Positions 54,025 to 64,000 of a DNA stretch of 64,000 nt are shown piece after piece (within the stretch, counting starts at the first letter, position 1; the number at the start of each line of letters is the position of its first letter). The notes under the pieces are model-generated. The model saw only the letters and a list, made by a program, of their open reading frames with translations, did no database searches and was not told where the DNA came from. Both the position numbers and the translations under genes were made by a program. The stretch is taken from contig PSQN01000017.1 of assembly GCA_002989075.1 (NCBI GenBank), positions 2,363,453 to 2,427,452 of the forward strand. The letters are read 5' to 3'. The DNA is from Arthonia radiata. Lineage: Eukaryota > Ascomycota > Arthoniomycetes > Arthoniales > Arthoniaceae.

Positions 54025-54446
54025 CTTGTGGTGTACGGTGTCTGAACTTGCTAATGAACTACGGTAGAGGACTTTTCATACGGGTACACTATGACGCTTC
54101 ACACATATACAAGTAGTTGCTTGGGGAAACACCAGCTCAGATTCGTGACGAGCCACCGAGGGCATGAACGTAAGAGTAAACTGAGTAGCGCCAAGAAATG
54201 TGGGGTATCCGGATCGGTCAGCGCATTGGCCACGAGCTTAAATTATAACTCCCTAGTGCCAGATTACTGGGCACACTCGTCCTGATTGTGAAGACATATT
54301 CAATAGGTTTATCGTTGTTCATGTATTTGCGCGAATATCTGGGTATCCACACAAATGTTCAAGATCGAGAGGAGTTTGACTGTAGCCCTCACTGTATCAT
54401 CTTACGTATGCACGTATCCAAGAAGCCAACTCTTATGGTACGCTGC
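54025..54446. other. Intergenic: promoter of the crotonase gene and 3' flank of the regulator gene
   Basis: No gene or repeat seen. Confidence 0.6.
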
Positions 54447-57168
54447 TCAACCAGCGCTTCCGCCACCCGCCCCGAACCTCATCCAATCAAGCGGAGGAGG
54501 GCCAAACACTTCAGCATGCGAGAAGTTGTCCGTTGTCATCGGAAACATTGCCTCGTCATGCTGCAGTCCCTCGGTGAAAGTGCCCCAGTTCTGCCATGCG
54601 TTATCTGGGGAATCTCTCATGTCAGTGTTGATGCTGTCTAGACTCTCAAAGTTCATGTCCATCTTCATGAAGTCTGGAGGTAGATGCCAATCACCTGATT
54701 GCGCGGCCTGCATTTCGGCACTTGACAGTCCAAGTGATGTTCCATCGGGCGGTGGACCCAGGTAAGGTGTGAATGCCATCGCAGCGTTGGCGGTCTGGGG
54801 TGGAGAAGCTTTGACGTCTTGCTGAGAAGTACTCGAGTGTAGCGGAGGGAAGCCTGATGTCGTAGGGCAAGTTGAGGAGTCAACCTCCCTTGTAGGATCA
54901 GGCATATTCCCCAATGCCTGCGCTCGCTTTTCCCGGGCACGCTTGAGCAACTTCTCAATCGGCCGCCAGAGCATTCCTTTCTCCGAATCTGCGATGATCA
55001 TCTTGTAGAACGGGAGCGAGCTATCCAGGATGGCCCACGCTCGATCCACGGACTGCCCCTTGGTGCGCACGCTTAATTCTGCTGCCAGAACTGCGATGGC
55101 GTGCCACTGGTTATATTGCTTGCCGAACCAAAGGAAGTCCTTGAACGCGGGCATGTTGAGCATCGTTGCCGCTCTTTCCAGTGCGGCAGCAGCAGCTTCT
55201 ATGATGTAATCGCCGCTGACTCTGGGCGTGTCGGCTTTTGGATGCTTGTGTAGAGGTCGAATGGCACCGAGCATAAGATCCAGAGCAACAATCTCAATGA
55301 CCTGGACAATTATTTGATGCTGCATATACATCTGTCAGCCGGGTCCAAAGTCATTTTTCATGAGGAAGAGCTACTAACCAGCTGCTGACTTGGGTCACAG
55401 AGATGCGAAAACTTTTCATGCATGTTCTTCCGCCATGAGAGGGCGTATGCCTTTCTCGTTTCCCAGTCGTAAGCAAGCGGGCTGTCCCTCGACGACACAG
55501 GGACAGCGTTGAATTCAAGCTTGATGGCTGCATCATCGGCAGCTCTGCACACCAAAGCTATAGTGCAATCTGTGATTCCGTCTTGATTAGAAAGCTCTTC
55601 TTGCTGGTCAAACTTCAAATCAGCGTCGTTGATGTTGAGTGGCGCCGGCGTAGAATACGGAATCGTGTCAGAGGGGACAATCATTGGCTCAGTGCCACGG
55701 TCGCTGGCAGCCTGTGCGTCGAGAACGCCCAGAGAGTTCCAAACACGGCGCCTCATTTCACGCCAGAACACTGATGTAGATGGCTGGATGTCCTCTCGGT
55801 GTATACCTTGAGCCTGCCCAATGCGAAGGGCGAGGGCGAGAAGCGTCCACGGCCGCCGATCGTTGCTAAGGACCCGCGAAAAAATGATGAGAAGAAGAAA
55901 GGCGGTAAGCGTCGTCAAATCACTCGAGACAATGAGATCAGCCCTTGAAAGAGCGGCCTCTAAAGCTAATTTGTACCTGCCCGCCAGCACCGCTTTGCTT
56001 TCTCCGAAATTGGCTCGACACTCCTCATCGGTCTGGGAGCCAACTGCAGCGAAATAGACAGCGAAGCTAAGAGCCTCTGAGGCGGGATGATTGGGCGGAT
56101 AATCGAGGTAGGGCTGTCCGTCCTGGAGAAAAGTAGCGAGCGACGGCCGATGAATAAGCTTAAACATTGGATCGACAGCACGAAGGTAGATACCGCAAAG
56201 CTGATTTTCGCATTAGCACAGACCTTATGGTAAAGAAAGCAGCTTCAGTACGTACGCCAGCTCTCATGATCCTTGGTGGATGCTGCATGGTTTCAGGCCC
56301 TACAGCCATGCCATCAGGGGTGCAAAGGATGAAGCTGAAGTTGCTGGTGCGACTGCTCGAATTGTCTCCACTTGGTGTGCTTTGCGACTGTTCTTCAGAT
56401 TCGACTTCTTGGTCAGACTCATCATCGAGGATCTCCTTCAAGCCCGTGACCTAGAGCAAGGAGTGCGTGAGCTCCCATAAAGATTGAAAGATACCGGCGA
56501 CTGTACCTCATTGCTTAGATTAGCCCAGAAAGTGCCTCCCAGATAGCGTCCGTAATCAGAGCCAGTGCGGCTGTTCTTCCGGCTTTGCTCCCCAGTTTTA
56601 CTTGCGTCATCTGGGCAAGATCGCTCCTGTACAGTGGTGTCTGCCAAAGCCTGTTCCTCATTAGCGATGCGTGCAACAGAGGGAGAAGAACCAGCCAGAC
56701 CCTTTCCAATGCGTCTGCGTCTTCTAAGCGTTCGTTACCACCCAAAGTCCTCACTAAGTTTTCTAATCGGCCTACTCGAGCCTTCAGTTCAGCATCCACC
56801 TTAGTTCGCCCTCCGTTGCGACCACGAGGCAGTCGCTGACGAGTCGCTGGGTTGGAAGAACGTTAGTGCACGCCGGGATGCGTGTTCGATCAGCATCTTG
56901 AAGACTCACGCATGTTGCACTTGATACCTGCACGCTTGCAGTTGGAACATCCTCCTTCAGTCTTGTCGCATTTGGTCTTGCGATGCCTGCAGAAATCACA
57001 GCTGAGGATGGCCTTTGGGGCATTGCTAGTAGGAGAGTTGGTCCTGCGTGCGGGAGCGTTGGATAGTGCATCAGATAGGCTTGACGGAGCATTGCTTGTA
57101 GTGACATTGTCCGACGATCTTCTGAAGTTGATGTCTGAGCTATTGCTAGGGCTGTCCATCATGGGCAT
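54447..57168 (-). CDS. Zn2Cys6 binuclear-cluster transcription factor with Fungal_trans domain
   Basis: Six exons: 56910-57168, 56739-56846, 56507-56640, 56256-56450, 55379-56200 and 54447-55331, with introns of 47-98 bp; phases close to give 800 aa. The zinc cluster is CX2CX6CX6CX2CX6C (residues 57-84; CDFCRHRKTKC then CSNCKRAGIKC). A basic linker (TRQRLPRGRNGGR) and a short coiled coil (AELKARVGRLENLVRTL) follow. The middle-homology region starts GRYLGGTFWANLSNE and GLCGIYLRAVDPMFKLIHRP, then LALRIGQAQGIHRED and REMRRRVWNSLGVLDAQAAS, the Fungal_trans signature. The C-terminus is Pro/Asp-rich and may activate transcription. Targets are unknown; no metabolic cluster adjoins it. The exon 2 to 3 junction (GTAACG donor) is the least certain. 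Confidence 0.88.
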
Positions 57169-57864
57169 CAAGCGGCTTTTGAATCTACGTCCGATGTCTG
57201 TGCTACGTGGAAATCTATCTTGGCATCAAGTACCGCCTCTCCGCCACGTGCGCCTGCTTCTGAGCAGCACAAGATCTGGTTTGGGTGCGTCACTGCGCGA
57301 CTCTGACAATTGCAGTTATACAGTAGTCTTTGAGGCTGACCTCAACACACGCGCGGGTCGTCTGCTGCACGCGAACGCCAGGTCGTCGTAAACTTCGCGT
57401 GCAAGCGTTGTTGGAGCGAGTCCAGCGCTCTCCAAAAATCGCGGTGTATGCAAACAGAACGCACTAGTACTGTGGGCAGTCGAGAAGTGAATAGAGACGC
57501 TCGATGATGAGACCGAAGCATCCGCCAGGCGACGACATCGATCCATCTGTACCGCACATGGCAGGATCCTCTAGGGAGCGCTAGTGCTGCATGGGGCTAA
57601 AGTGAGGCCCCAAACGGCGTGTGGCCCCAGCTCTTCCCGCATGGAACTGCACCTCCGTCTCGTCTAAACGAGCTTTGAGCGCGTGTCTAAGCCTCAAAAG
57701 CCAAGCTCACCGTGGCAAACTCATCACAGCGTTTCCTGATGGTTTGAACTTGTCACTTCTCCGCCCACGACGCTCTTTCGCAGTGTCTCTGCGCTTCTTC
57801 GTCGCACCCGCCCCCACAGCGACGCTACCCTAACGAACACTCTATCGAGAAACCTCTTGTCGAC
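57169..57864. promoter_or_regulatory. Divergent promoter region of the Zn2Cys6 regulator and zinc-ribbon genes
   Basis: About 0.7 kb with no supported gene. I can point to no specific binding site. Confidence 0.5.
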
Positions 57865-58420
57865 ATGGCCTTCATCTTTACCTGCGGAACTCACAGTACG
57901 TGTTGTCGCGCACCTTCGCCACGTCAATATACCCCAGCGTCAGATGCTGACCTCGTCCTCAGTCTTCCAGAAGCCATTGGAAGGATACGAGAACACCACG
58001 GTACAATGCCAAAATTGCGGTAACTTTACCGGGCGCGTCTATCGCAGGTGGGAGTGGTTCACGTTCTGCTTCGTGGTATGCTCGTCTTCCTACCTGATTC
58101 ATTGCTCTAATCAAAGCTGACACATGCCAGCCTGTAATACCCCTCTCGCTGCGGCCTTGGCACGTATGTCCTCCATCTTCCCGGCAAGATGCACGCTCTT
58201 GCGCATACTTACATCAGAGCAGGAGGTTGGGTGTCACATCTGCAAATTCTATCAGGATCTCAAATATCGACCGGACGCGCAACAAGGGGCGTCGCAAATA
58301 CCCATGCACCCACAACAGCAGCCCTACGGTCCTTACGGTGGCAATGCGCCTCCACCTCCTCCAGACAAACCTCCGCCGCAACAGCCGAATGGCGGTGGAC
58401 AGACACCGAGCTACAAATGA
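57865..58420 (+). CDS. Zinc-ribbon protein (zinc_ribbon_15 type), 124 aa
   Basis: Four exons (57865-57895, 57963-58075, 58131-58163, 58223-58420) with GTACGT/GTATG donors; all phases close. The protein starts MAFIFTCGTHIFQKPLEGYE. Two CXXC knuckles are VQCQNCGNFTGRVYRRWEWF and EVGCHICKFYQDLKYRPD, separated by the hydrophobic CFVPVIPLSLRPWH, the layout of a small fungal zinc-ribbon family. The C-terminal 55 residues are Pro/Gln/Gly-rich (HPQQQPYGPYGG). The third exon is only 33 bases. Function is unknown; the family may be membrane-associated through the hydrophobic link, but that is inference. Confidence 0.9.
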
Positions 58421-59179
58421 GCATAGTCTTTGGGATTGCACTTTGGTGGTTGGCGTCCGGTGTAACAAAGCTATGAGATCACGATCAGTATGAATGTCGA
58501 AAGTCGTTTATGTCCTACAATGAGCCGGCACTTCTTTTGAGTGACCTCTGCCTGTGCGTGCGTGCGTGTCGCGGATCACATTGATTGGAGGCTCTTCTGC
58601 TGGCGACTGGATGGACCTGCTGTCTCAGGACTGACGCTTCCTGTTTACGAAAATGAGATTCCAGGTGACGTGCAAAGACATGACCTGGTACTTCGACCAG
58701 ATGCCATGACAGACGTCGAGCCAGCAATTGCTGTTGAAGTGTTCCAGCAGGATTCGTAGCACAGACGCCACCACCCATGACGGTGTGCCATTCATCGCCC
58801 TCGGAAATCCTGCGCTCCTTGAGTGGTCTGTTTGCTTGCAGTGCGTGCGCGGTGCAATGCAGAGGCTACTGATGACAGCTCGGGGCGTAAAGCAGGTATT
58901 TTGGCTACTCACTTGGGGTGTAAGCCCCGATGTTGCGGGTCAGGGCCGCCCATTCTTAGCGCTTCGGCGACCGATCCCACAGGCGTGAGGGGAATTTTTG
59001 GAGACGGATTTAAGCGGGCAGAGTCCGACGGGATGAAACTTCAGGGCCACAAGGGCCCAGCCCCCCGCCCCCCCAACAAAAAGCCTCTTCCATCGCCCAC
59101 CTTCAGCGCTGTCCATCGCTAACACGCTCGCCACAGCCTGGAATCCAATCCCGCCCTCTGTCGCCCATCATACATTCAA
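58421..59179. other. Intergenic: 3' of the zinc-ribbon gene and promoter of the HMG-box gene
   Basis: No gene seen. A G/C-rich stretch ends in a C run (about 59060-59076) roughly 100 bp before the HMG start. Confidence 0.55.
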
Positions 59180-60681
59180 ATGGCCCGTCCCAAGAAGGAA
59201 GAAGGCGCTAGCAATGCCAACCACAAAGACATCAGAATCAATCATGGCGCATGTCTCCAAATGCTCAACTTCGTAAGTCCCCCTCTCCATCGTTACACGT
59301 CGCGTAAACAAACGCGCTTGCTGGCTATATTGGCCTTGTCATGATCTCTCTTCATCAGCGTCACTGTATGCGTGTCTCTTCACAACATCGAGCTTCCAAT
59401 CCATCTGCGCTGTTCGCACGCCGTCAGCTATTGCAATAGTCCTGGTGGGCATGTGCGACCTGACAGGTCGTGGCAAGATCCGTGCGACGCTGTCAAGATT
59501 TCTGATTTCCTGTCAAGAATTTCGCTCTCTTCCTTCATTTTCTTTCTCGCAGTAGACATGCCTATCTATCTTGCGAATAGCCAACTTCAAGGCCTCTTTC
59601 GTCCGCTTGCGAGATTTTTCAGTGACATCACATGACTAACGCAGAGGCAGTTGGCCAGCTCGCTTCAGTCTCAGCACGAGAATGCGACACGCCAGGTCTC
59701 GCTCGCTAGTGACCACATGAACAAGGCGCAGCGTTCCTTGGACATCCTGAAAAATCAAGCTCACGTCATCACCAATGGCAATGATATTCCTCTGGAGTCT
59801 CTCATCACCGAGCATCCCCACCTCCACCGCCTGCTCTCCGCGAAAAGCGCCGAACACACCGCAAATGCCGATTTACCAGAAGCTCAGGCTCCGTCCGAGG
59901 CCAAGCCTGCCAAGCTCAAGAAGCAGCGCAAAGAGCGCGATCCCAACGCCCCGAAGAGACCACTTACCGCCTTCTTCCTCTTCTTACAAGACAAGCGGGA
60001 TGAAACGACCGAAGCGATGAAGAAGTCCGATCCTGGCTTCAAGCCGGGCGACGTGCAGAAGAGGAACACTGAACGTTGGAATGCCCTGCCAGAGCACGAA
60101 CAAGAGGTTAGTCTGTTCTCTTACAGGCGAATGATCTCAAACGCTCGTGACAGCACTAACGCTTTCCATAGCCATACAAGAAGCGCTATGAGGCTAATCT
60201 CGAGAAGTACAAGCAAGACTTGAAAGCGTACAAGGGCGAGGATGCCGTGATCCCTGATGAGATACACGGTGAAGAGCCAGTCGAGGCAGATCCTCTGCAA
60301 GATGCTCCGCTCGTACCTCAGGATAGCACCAACGAGGACGAGGGCGAGGAAAGTGAGCAAGAACCAACTGCAAAGCCCGAGGTGCAGGAATCGTCCAGTG
60401 AGTCAGACGAGTCCGAAGAAGAGAGCCCGCCACCAAAGAAAGAAAGCAAGAAGGTCGCCGGCAAAGCAGTGAAGGAGGCCAGCCCCGAGAAAAAGAAGAA
60501 GGCGGCCGTCGTTAAGGACGACAAGAAGCAGTCAAAGAAGGCGAAGGAGCCTACGAAATCTGCAAGCCCGGAAGTGTCGAAGAGGAAGCGCAAGGCTGAA
60601 GAGAAGGAGGTTGTGAAGCCAGAGAAGAAGAAGAAACCGCGCAAATCACAGGGCTACAATGGTAATGACGAGGACTTCTAG
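59180..60681 (+). CDS. HMG-box protein, possibly the Nhp10-type INO80 subunit
   Basis: Exons 59180-59272, 59645-60106 and 60172-60681 give 354 aa; the first intron is long (372 bp), the second 65 bp with a CACTAAC branch. The N-terminus starts MARPKKEEGAS and continues as a helix (RQLASSLQSQHENATRQVSL). One HMG box spans about residues 130-200: DPNAPKRPLTAFFLFLQDKR, then RWNALPEHEQEPYKKRYEAN and LEKYKQDLKAYKGE. The tail alternates acidic runs (EDEGEESEQE) with Lys-rich runs (KKESKKVAGK, RKRKAEEKE) that serve as nuclear signals. HMG boxes bend DNA. A single box with N-terminal coiled coil resembles Nhp10/Nht1 of INO80 rather than the small Nhp6 proteins; this is inference, and IES4 at the other end of the window makes it attractive but does not prove it. 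Confidence 0.88.
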
Positions 60682-61003
60682 GAGGCGGAACACAATCGTG
60701 GGCATTGTGGTCAACGAGCCCGTGTGCGAATGTTATATCATGGGAATGGGCTGTCATGGGCGCTTAAGGACATCTTTATGTATTATTCCTTGGGGCATGA
60801 TTATGTTTATTGCCATTTCTCGTGGAAACTGAATGGATCGGATTGCTTTGCGAACATGCTCTTCCTCTTATCTTCATAGCTTTCCCCGCCTCGAAGAGCG
60901 AAGCTGATGACGCCTCTTGCTACAAACATGCAACATAGCCCATGATTGTTATCGAAGTATATGTAAAGTTCGTCGAGCCCGCCGCTTGAGCTAATACTGC
61001 GCC
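60682..61003. other. Intergenic (322 bp): urease promoter
   Basis: No specific element identified. Confidence 0.55.
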
Positions 61004-63769
61004 ATGAATCTGTCGCCGAAGGAGGTTCGTCTCTTCAACGCCAAGCTGAGCCTTGCCAGACGCATTCGATGACCGTCCCCTAGATAGATAAACTCCTCAT
61101 CTCGCAAACTGGCACGCTTGCACAGCGACGCCTCGCGCGAGGAGTGAAGTTGAATAAACCTGAAGCGACTGTAAGTACATGAGAATACTGCCATCACTTC
61201 CACTGGTCTGACACGACTTGCAGGCGCTCATTGCGCACGTTCTTCATGAGGTGCGCTTCTAAAGACGCGCGACACGGCTGGCACTCTACTGAAACTCGTA
61301 GCTCGTCCGAGATGGCGACCACAGCGTCGCCGAGCTCATGTCGATTGGTCGGACGTTGCTAGGTCGTCGTCATGTGCGGCCAGCTGTGGTCGCACACTTG
61401 ACCGAGCTTATGGTCGAGGGTACCTTCACAACTGGCACCTATCTCGTCACGGTCCATAACCCCGTGAGTTCTGATGACGGCAATCTTGAACGGGCGCTCT
61501 ACGGCAGCTTTCTCCCTGTTCCCAGTATCGATCTTTTCCCCCTGCCAGAGGCTTCCGCGTTTGAACCTGGTAAGGGCCCTGGCGCTATAGTTGTAGCAAA
61601 GGAAAAGCGCGTCACTTTGAATGAGGGTCGGAAGCGCATGCGACTGAAGGTCACCAGTAAAGGCGATCGACCAATACAGGTCAGTACTCTATTGCGGAAC
61701 ATAAAAAGACATACAACTAACAATTCTAGGTTGGCTCGCATTATCATTTCACGGAGACTAACCCCCAGCTATCATTCGACCGCCTGCGTGCTATCGGCTT
61801 CCGTCTTGATGTCCCCGCCGGTACATCTGTGCGGTTTGAGCCTGGCGACGCGAAGACTGTGACATTGGTAGAGATCGCTGGTAACCGCCTGATCGCCGGC
61901 GGTAACTCATTAGCTTCTGGGCCCGTTGGAGATATCTCCCATGATCATGTTCTTGAGCGCATTCAAGCCGGTGGCTTCCTCCATGTGCCAGCACCCGACA
62001 GCGACTCCGCGCTTGTAGCTGAAGCTGCCACAATGGACCGCCAGTCGTATGCCAACATGTACGGACCCACCACCGGCGACCTGGTGCGCCTTGGCTCGAC
62101 CGACCTCTGGCTCCGTGTCGAGAACGACCTTGCCACACCTGGCGAAGAATGTACTTTCGGTGGAGGTAAGACCATTCGTGATGGCATGGGTCAGGCTTCT
62201 GGACATGCGGACAAAGATGTGTTGGATACAGTCGTCACGAACGCGTTGGTTGTTGACTGGTCTGGCATTTACAAAGCTGATATCGGTATCAAAAACGGTC
62301 TCATTACCGGCATTGGTAAGGCCGGTAATCCAGATGTCATGGCTGGGGTCAGTCCGAACATGGTCGTTGGCTCTTGTACCGATGTGATCGCTGCGGAACA
62401 CGACATAGTGACCGCGGGAGGCTTCGATAGTCACATACACACCATTTGCCCGCAACAAGCCGAAGAGGCAATCTGTTCAGGTGTGACCACTTTTCTTGGT
62501 GGTGGCACTGGACCCAGCACGAGCACCAACGCGACGACATGCACCCCAGGCCGAACGCATATCCGGCAGATGCTGCAGTCTTTCGAGACTCTGCCCGTCA
62601 ATATCGGTCTCACCGGCAAAGGTAACGACTCGTCTGAGCTTGCGCTCGAAGAGCAGATACAGGCCGGCTGTTGTGGTCTCAAGATTCACGAAGACTGGGG
62701 CGCGACTCCAGCCGTCATCGATTCATGCCTGAAGGTGTGCGACAAGCACGACGTCCAAGTTTTGATCCACACAGACACGCTCAACGAGTCGGGCTTCGTC
62801 GAGAGCACTATTGATGCCATCGCCGGTCGTACAATCCACACCTACCACACTGAAGGCGCCGGCGGAGGTCACGCACCCGACATCATCAAAGTCGTCGAGC
62901 ACCCCAACATCCTTCCTTCGTCCACCAACCCAACACGTCCCTTCACCAAGAACACTCTTGACGAGCACCTAGACATGCTCATGGTGTGCCATCACCTCTC
63001 GCGCAATATCCCAGAAGACATCGCATTCGCAGAGTCCCGTATTCGAGCGGAGACCATCGCCGCCGAAGACGTCCTGCACGACCTCGGCGCCATCTCCATG
63101 ATGTCTTCCGATTCTCAAGCCATGGGTCGCTGCGGAGAAGTCATCCTGCGCACCTGGAACACAGCCCACAAGAACAAAGTTCAGCGCGGTCCGCTCCCCG
63201 AAGACGAAGGCACCGGCGCCGACAACACCCGCGTCAAGCGCTACATCAGCAAGTACACCATCAACCCCGCCATCGCACAGGGGATGTCCCACCTCATCGG
63301 CTCCGTCGAGGTCGGCAAAGTGGCCGATCTCGTGCTCTGGCATCCCGCCAACTTCGGCGTGAAGCCCACCATGGTCGTGAAAGGCGGCATGATCAGCCAC
63401 ATGCAGATGGGGGATCCGAATGCGTCGATCCCGACAGTCGAGCCCGTGTACATGCGGCCTATGTTCGCGCCCTTGAACCCTAAGACGAGGATCACGTTCA
63501 CGAGTGCTGCGGCGCTGGCGACGAAGAACGAGCCGAATGCGCCGAGCAATCAGAGCTTGATTGAGAGCTATGGGCTGCGAGCGAGGGTGGAAGCAGTGAA
63601 GAAGTGCAGAGATGTCGGGAAGAAGGACATGAAGTGGAATGATGCGATGCCGAAGATGAAGGTCGATCCGGAGACGTACCGTGTGGAGGCTGATGGGGTG
63701 CATATGGTAGCCGAGCCTGTGGACCCGACGGAGGGTGTGCCTGCTGGGCAAGCGTATTTCATATACTGA
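61004..63769 (+). CDS. URE1: Urease (nickel metalloenzyme, single-chain eukaryotic type)
   Basis: Five exons: 61004-61024, 61084-61170, 61224-61250, 61302-61679 and 61730-63769; phases close to give 850 aa. Fused gamma-beta-alpha order is clear: MNLSPKE then [20 protein letters not shown] (gamma), [20 protein letters not shown] and [16 protein letters not shown] (beta), [18 protein letters not shown] (alpha). Nickel ligands and active-site residues fall one position below jack bean urease numbering: His406/His408 (DSHIH), carbamylated Lys489 (GLKIHEDWG), His518 (LIHTDT), His544 ([11 protein letters not shown]), flap Cys591-His592 (MVCHHL) and Asp632 (SSDSQAMG). This near-exact register supports the exon model. 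Urease splits urea into ammonia and carbamate and needs accessory proteins for nickel loading, none of which is here. The first donor (GTTCGT) is unusual. Confidence 0.97.
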
Positions 63770-64000
63770 TTGAGCTCATGTAAGTACTGCAGCATCCACA
63801 GATTTTGTTTTGTTGCTTTGGAGCGTTTGTCAGGCAGCCAGCGCGCTGGCGTTGTCCGAAAACGACTTTCTTGGAATCTAAACGACCTTCAGAAGGGGCT
63901 GCGCTGACGTCTTTTTCGAAGATAGGTCTACAGCATCTAAACTCCTGCTTCTATTGTTTGTCGAGAGCCTTTCAGTTGTTGGAACGGAGGCGCCGTCTCG
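63770..64000. other. 3' flank of the urease gene
   Basis: No further gene seen before the window ends. Confidence 0.6.

Noticed and set aside
53023-57168. Secondary-metabolite or catabolic gene cluster around the Zn2Cys6 regulator
   Set aside because: No polyketide, peptide or terpene synthase, P450 or linked transporter lies nearby; neighbours are housekeeping genes.
62969-63751. 260-codon minus-strand His/Arg-rich frame
   Set aside because: Antisense shadow of the urease alpha domain.
1-64000. Transposons, virus-like elements, CRISPR arrays, tRNA and rRNA genes
   Set aside because: No reverse transcriptase, transposase, capsid-like or integrase motifs, no long terminal or inverted repeats, and no tRNA B-box pattern were seen on either strand by reading.

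Overview
The window is nuclear DNA of a filamentous ascomycete (Pezizomycotina). The genes are intron-bearing, with short introns (about 45-150 bp, a few up to 370 bp) that carry GTRNGT-type donors and CTRAC/CTGAC branch sites. The gene set is fungal: UPF0658 Golgi protein, Zn2Cys6 regulator, GH18 chitinase, single-chain urease, INO80 subunit Ies4, fungal NUP2. A Dothideomycete is my best guess, but that is inference from overall look only. I see no transposon, virus-like element, tRNA, rRNA or CRISPR array.

Layout. 1-9.1 kb, all minus strand: the 3'-truncated end of a SPRY (Gid1/RanBPM-like) gene, IES4, a secreted chitinase, a 947-aa unknown, and a 253-aa conserved fungal unknown. 10.2-13.3 kb, plus: two tandem paralogous Ser/Arg-rich, Cys-headed proteins, the most unusual locus here. 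14.1-18.4 kb, minus: a small unknown whose model I pieced together from three exons, and TAD3, the non-catalytic partner of the tRNA wobble adenosine deaminase. 19.7-32.2 kb, plus: an F-box protein, an SCP2 lipid-binding protein ending in AKL, NUP2, a signal-anchored charged-repeat protein and a GPI-type Ala/Gly-rich surface protein.

32.8-46.3 kb, minus: a mucin-like secreted protein (966 aa), a GT31-like glycosyltransferase, a CE16/GDSL esterase, a UPF0658 Golgi membrane protein, and a large MFS transporter with an odd in-frame TAG upstream of its start. 47.0-50.0 kb, plus: omega-amidase (NIT3 type) and a BTB/POZ protein. 50.3-54.0 kb: the PP4 regulatory subunit 2 gene, which shares a 287-bp divergent promoter with the ribosomal protein eL20 gene, then a crotonase-fold enzyme ending in SKL. 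54.4-63.8 kb: a six-exon Zn2Cys6 regulator (minus), then a zinc-ribbon protein, an HMG-box protein and a full-length urease (all plus).

How the genes fit together. Most are independent housekeeping genes. Themes that recur are the cell surface and secretion (chitinase, GPI and mucin-like proteins, GT31, CE16, Golgi protein), peroxisomal lipid metabolism (two PTS1 proteins), nitrogen release (urease, omega-amidase) and chromatin (IES4 plus an HMG-box protein that could be the Nhp10-type INO80 subunit). I find no secondary-metabolite core enzyme. The best candidates for something undescribed are the Cys-headed SR-rich tandem pair and the repetitive surface proteins; their functions cannot be read from the sequence.
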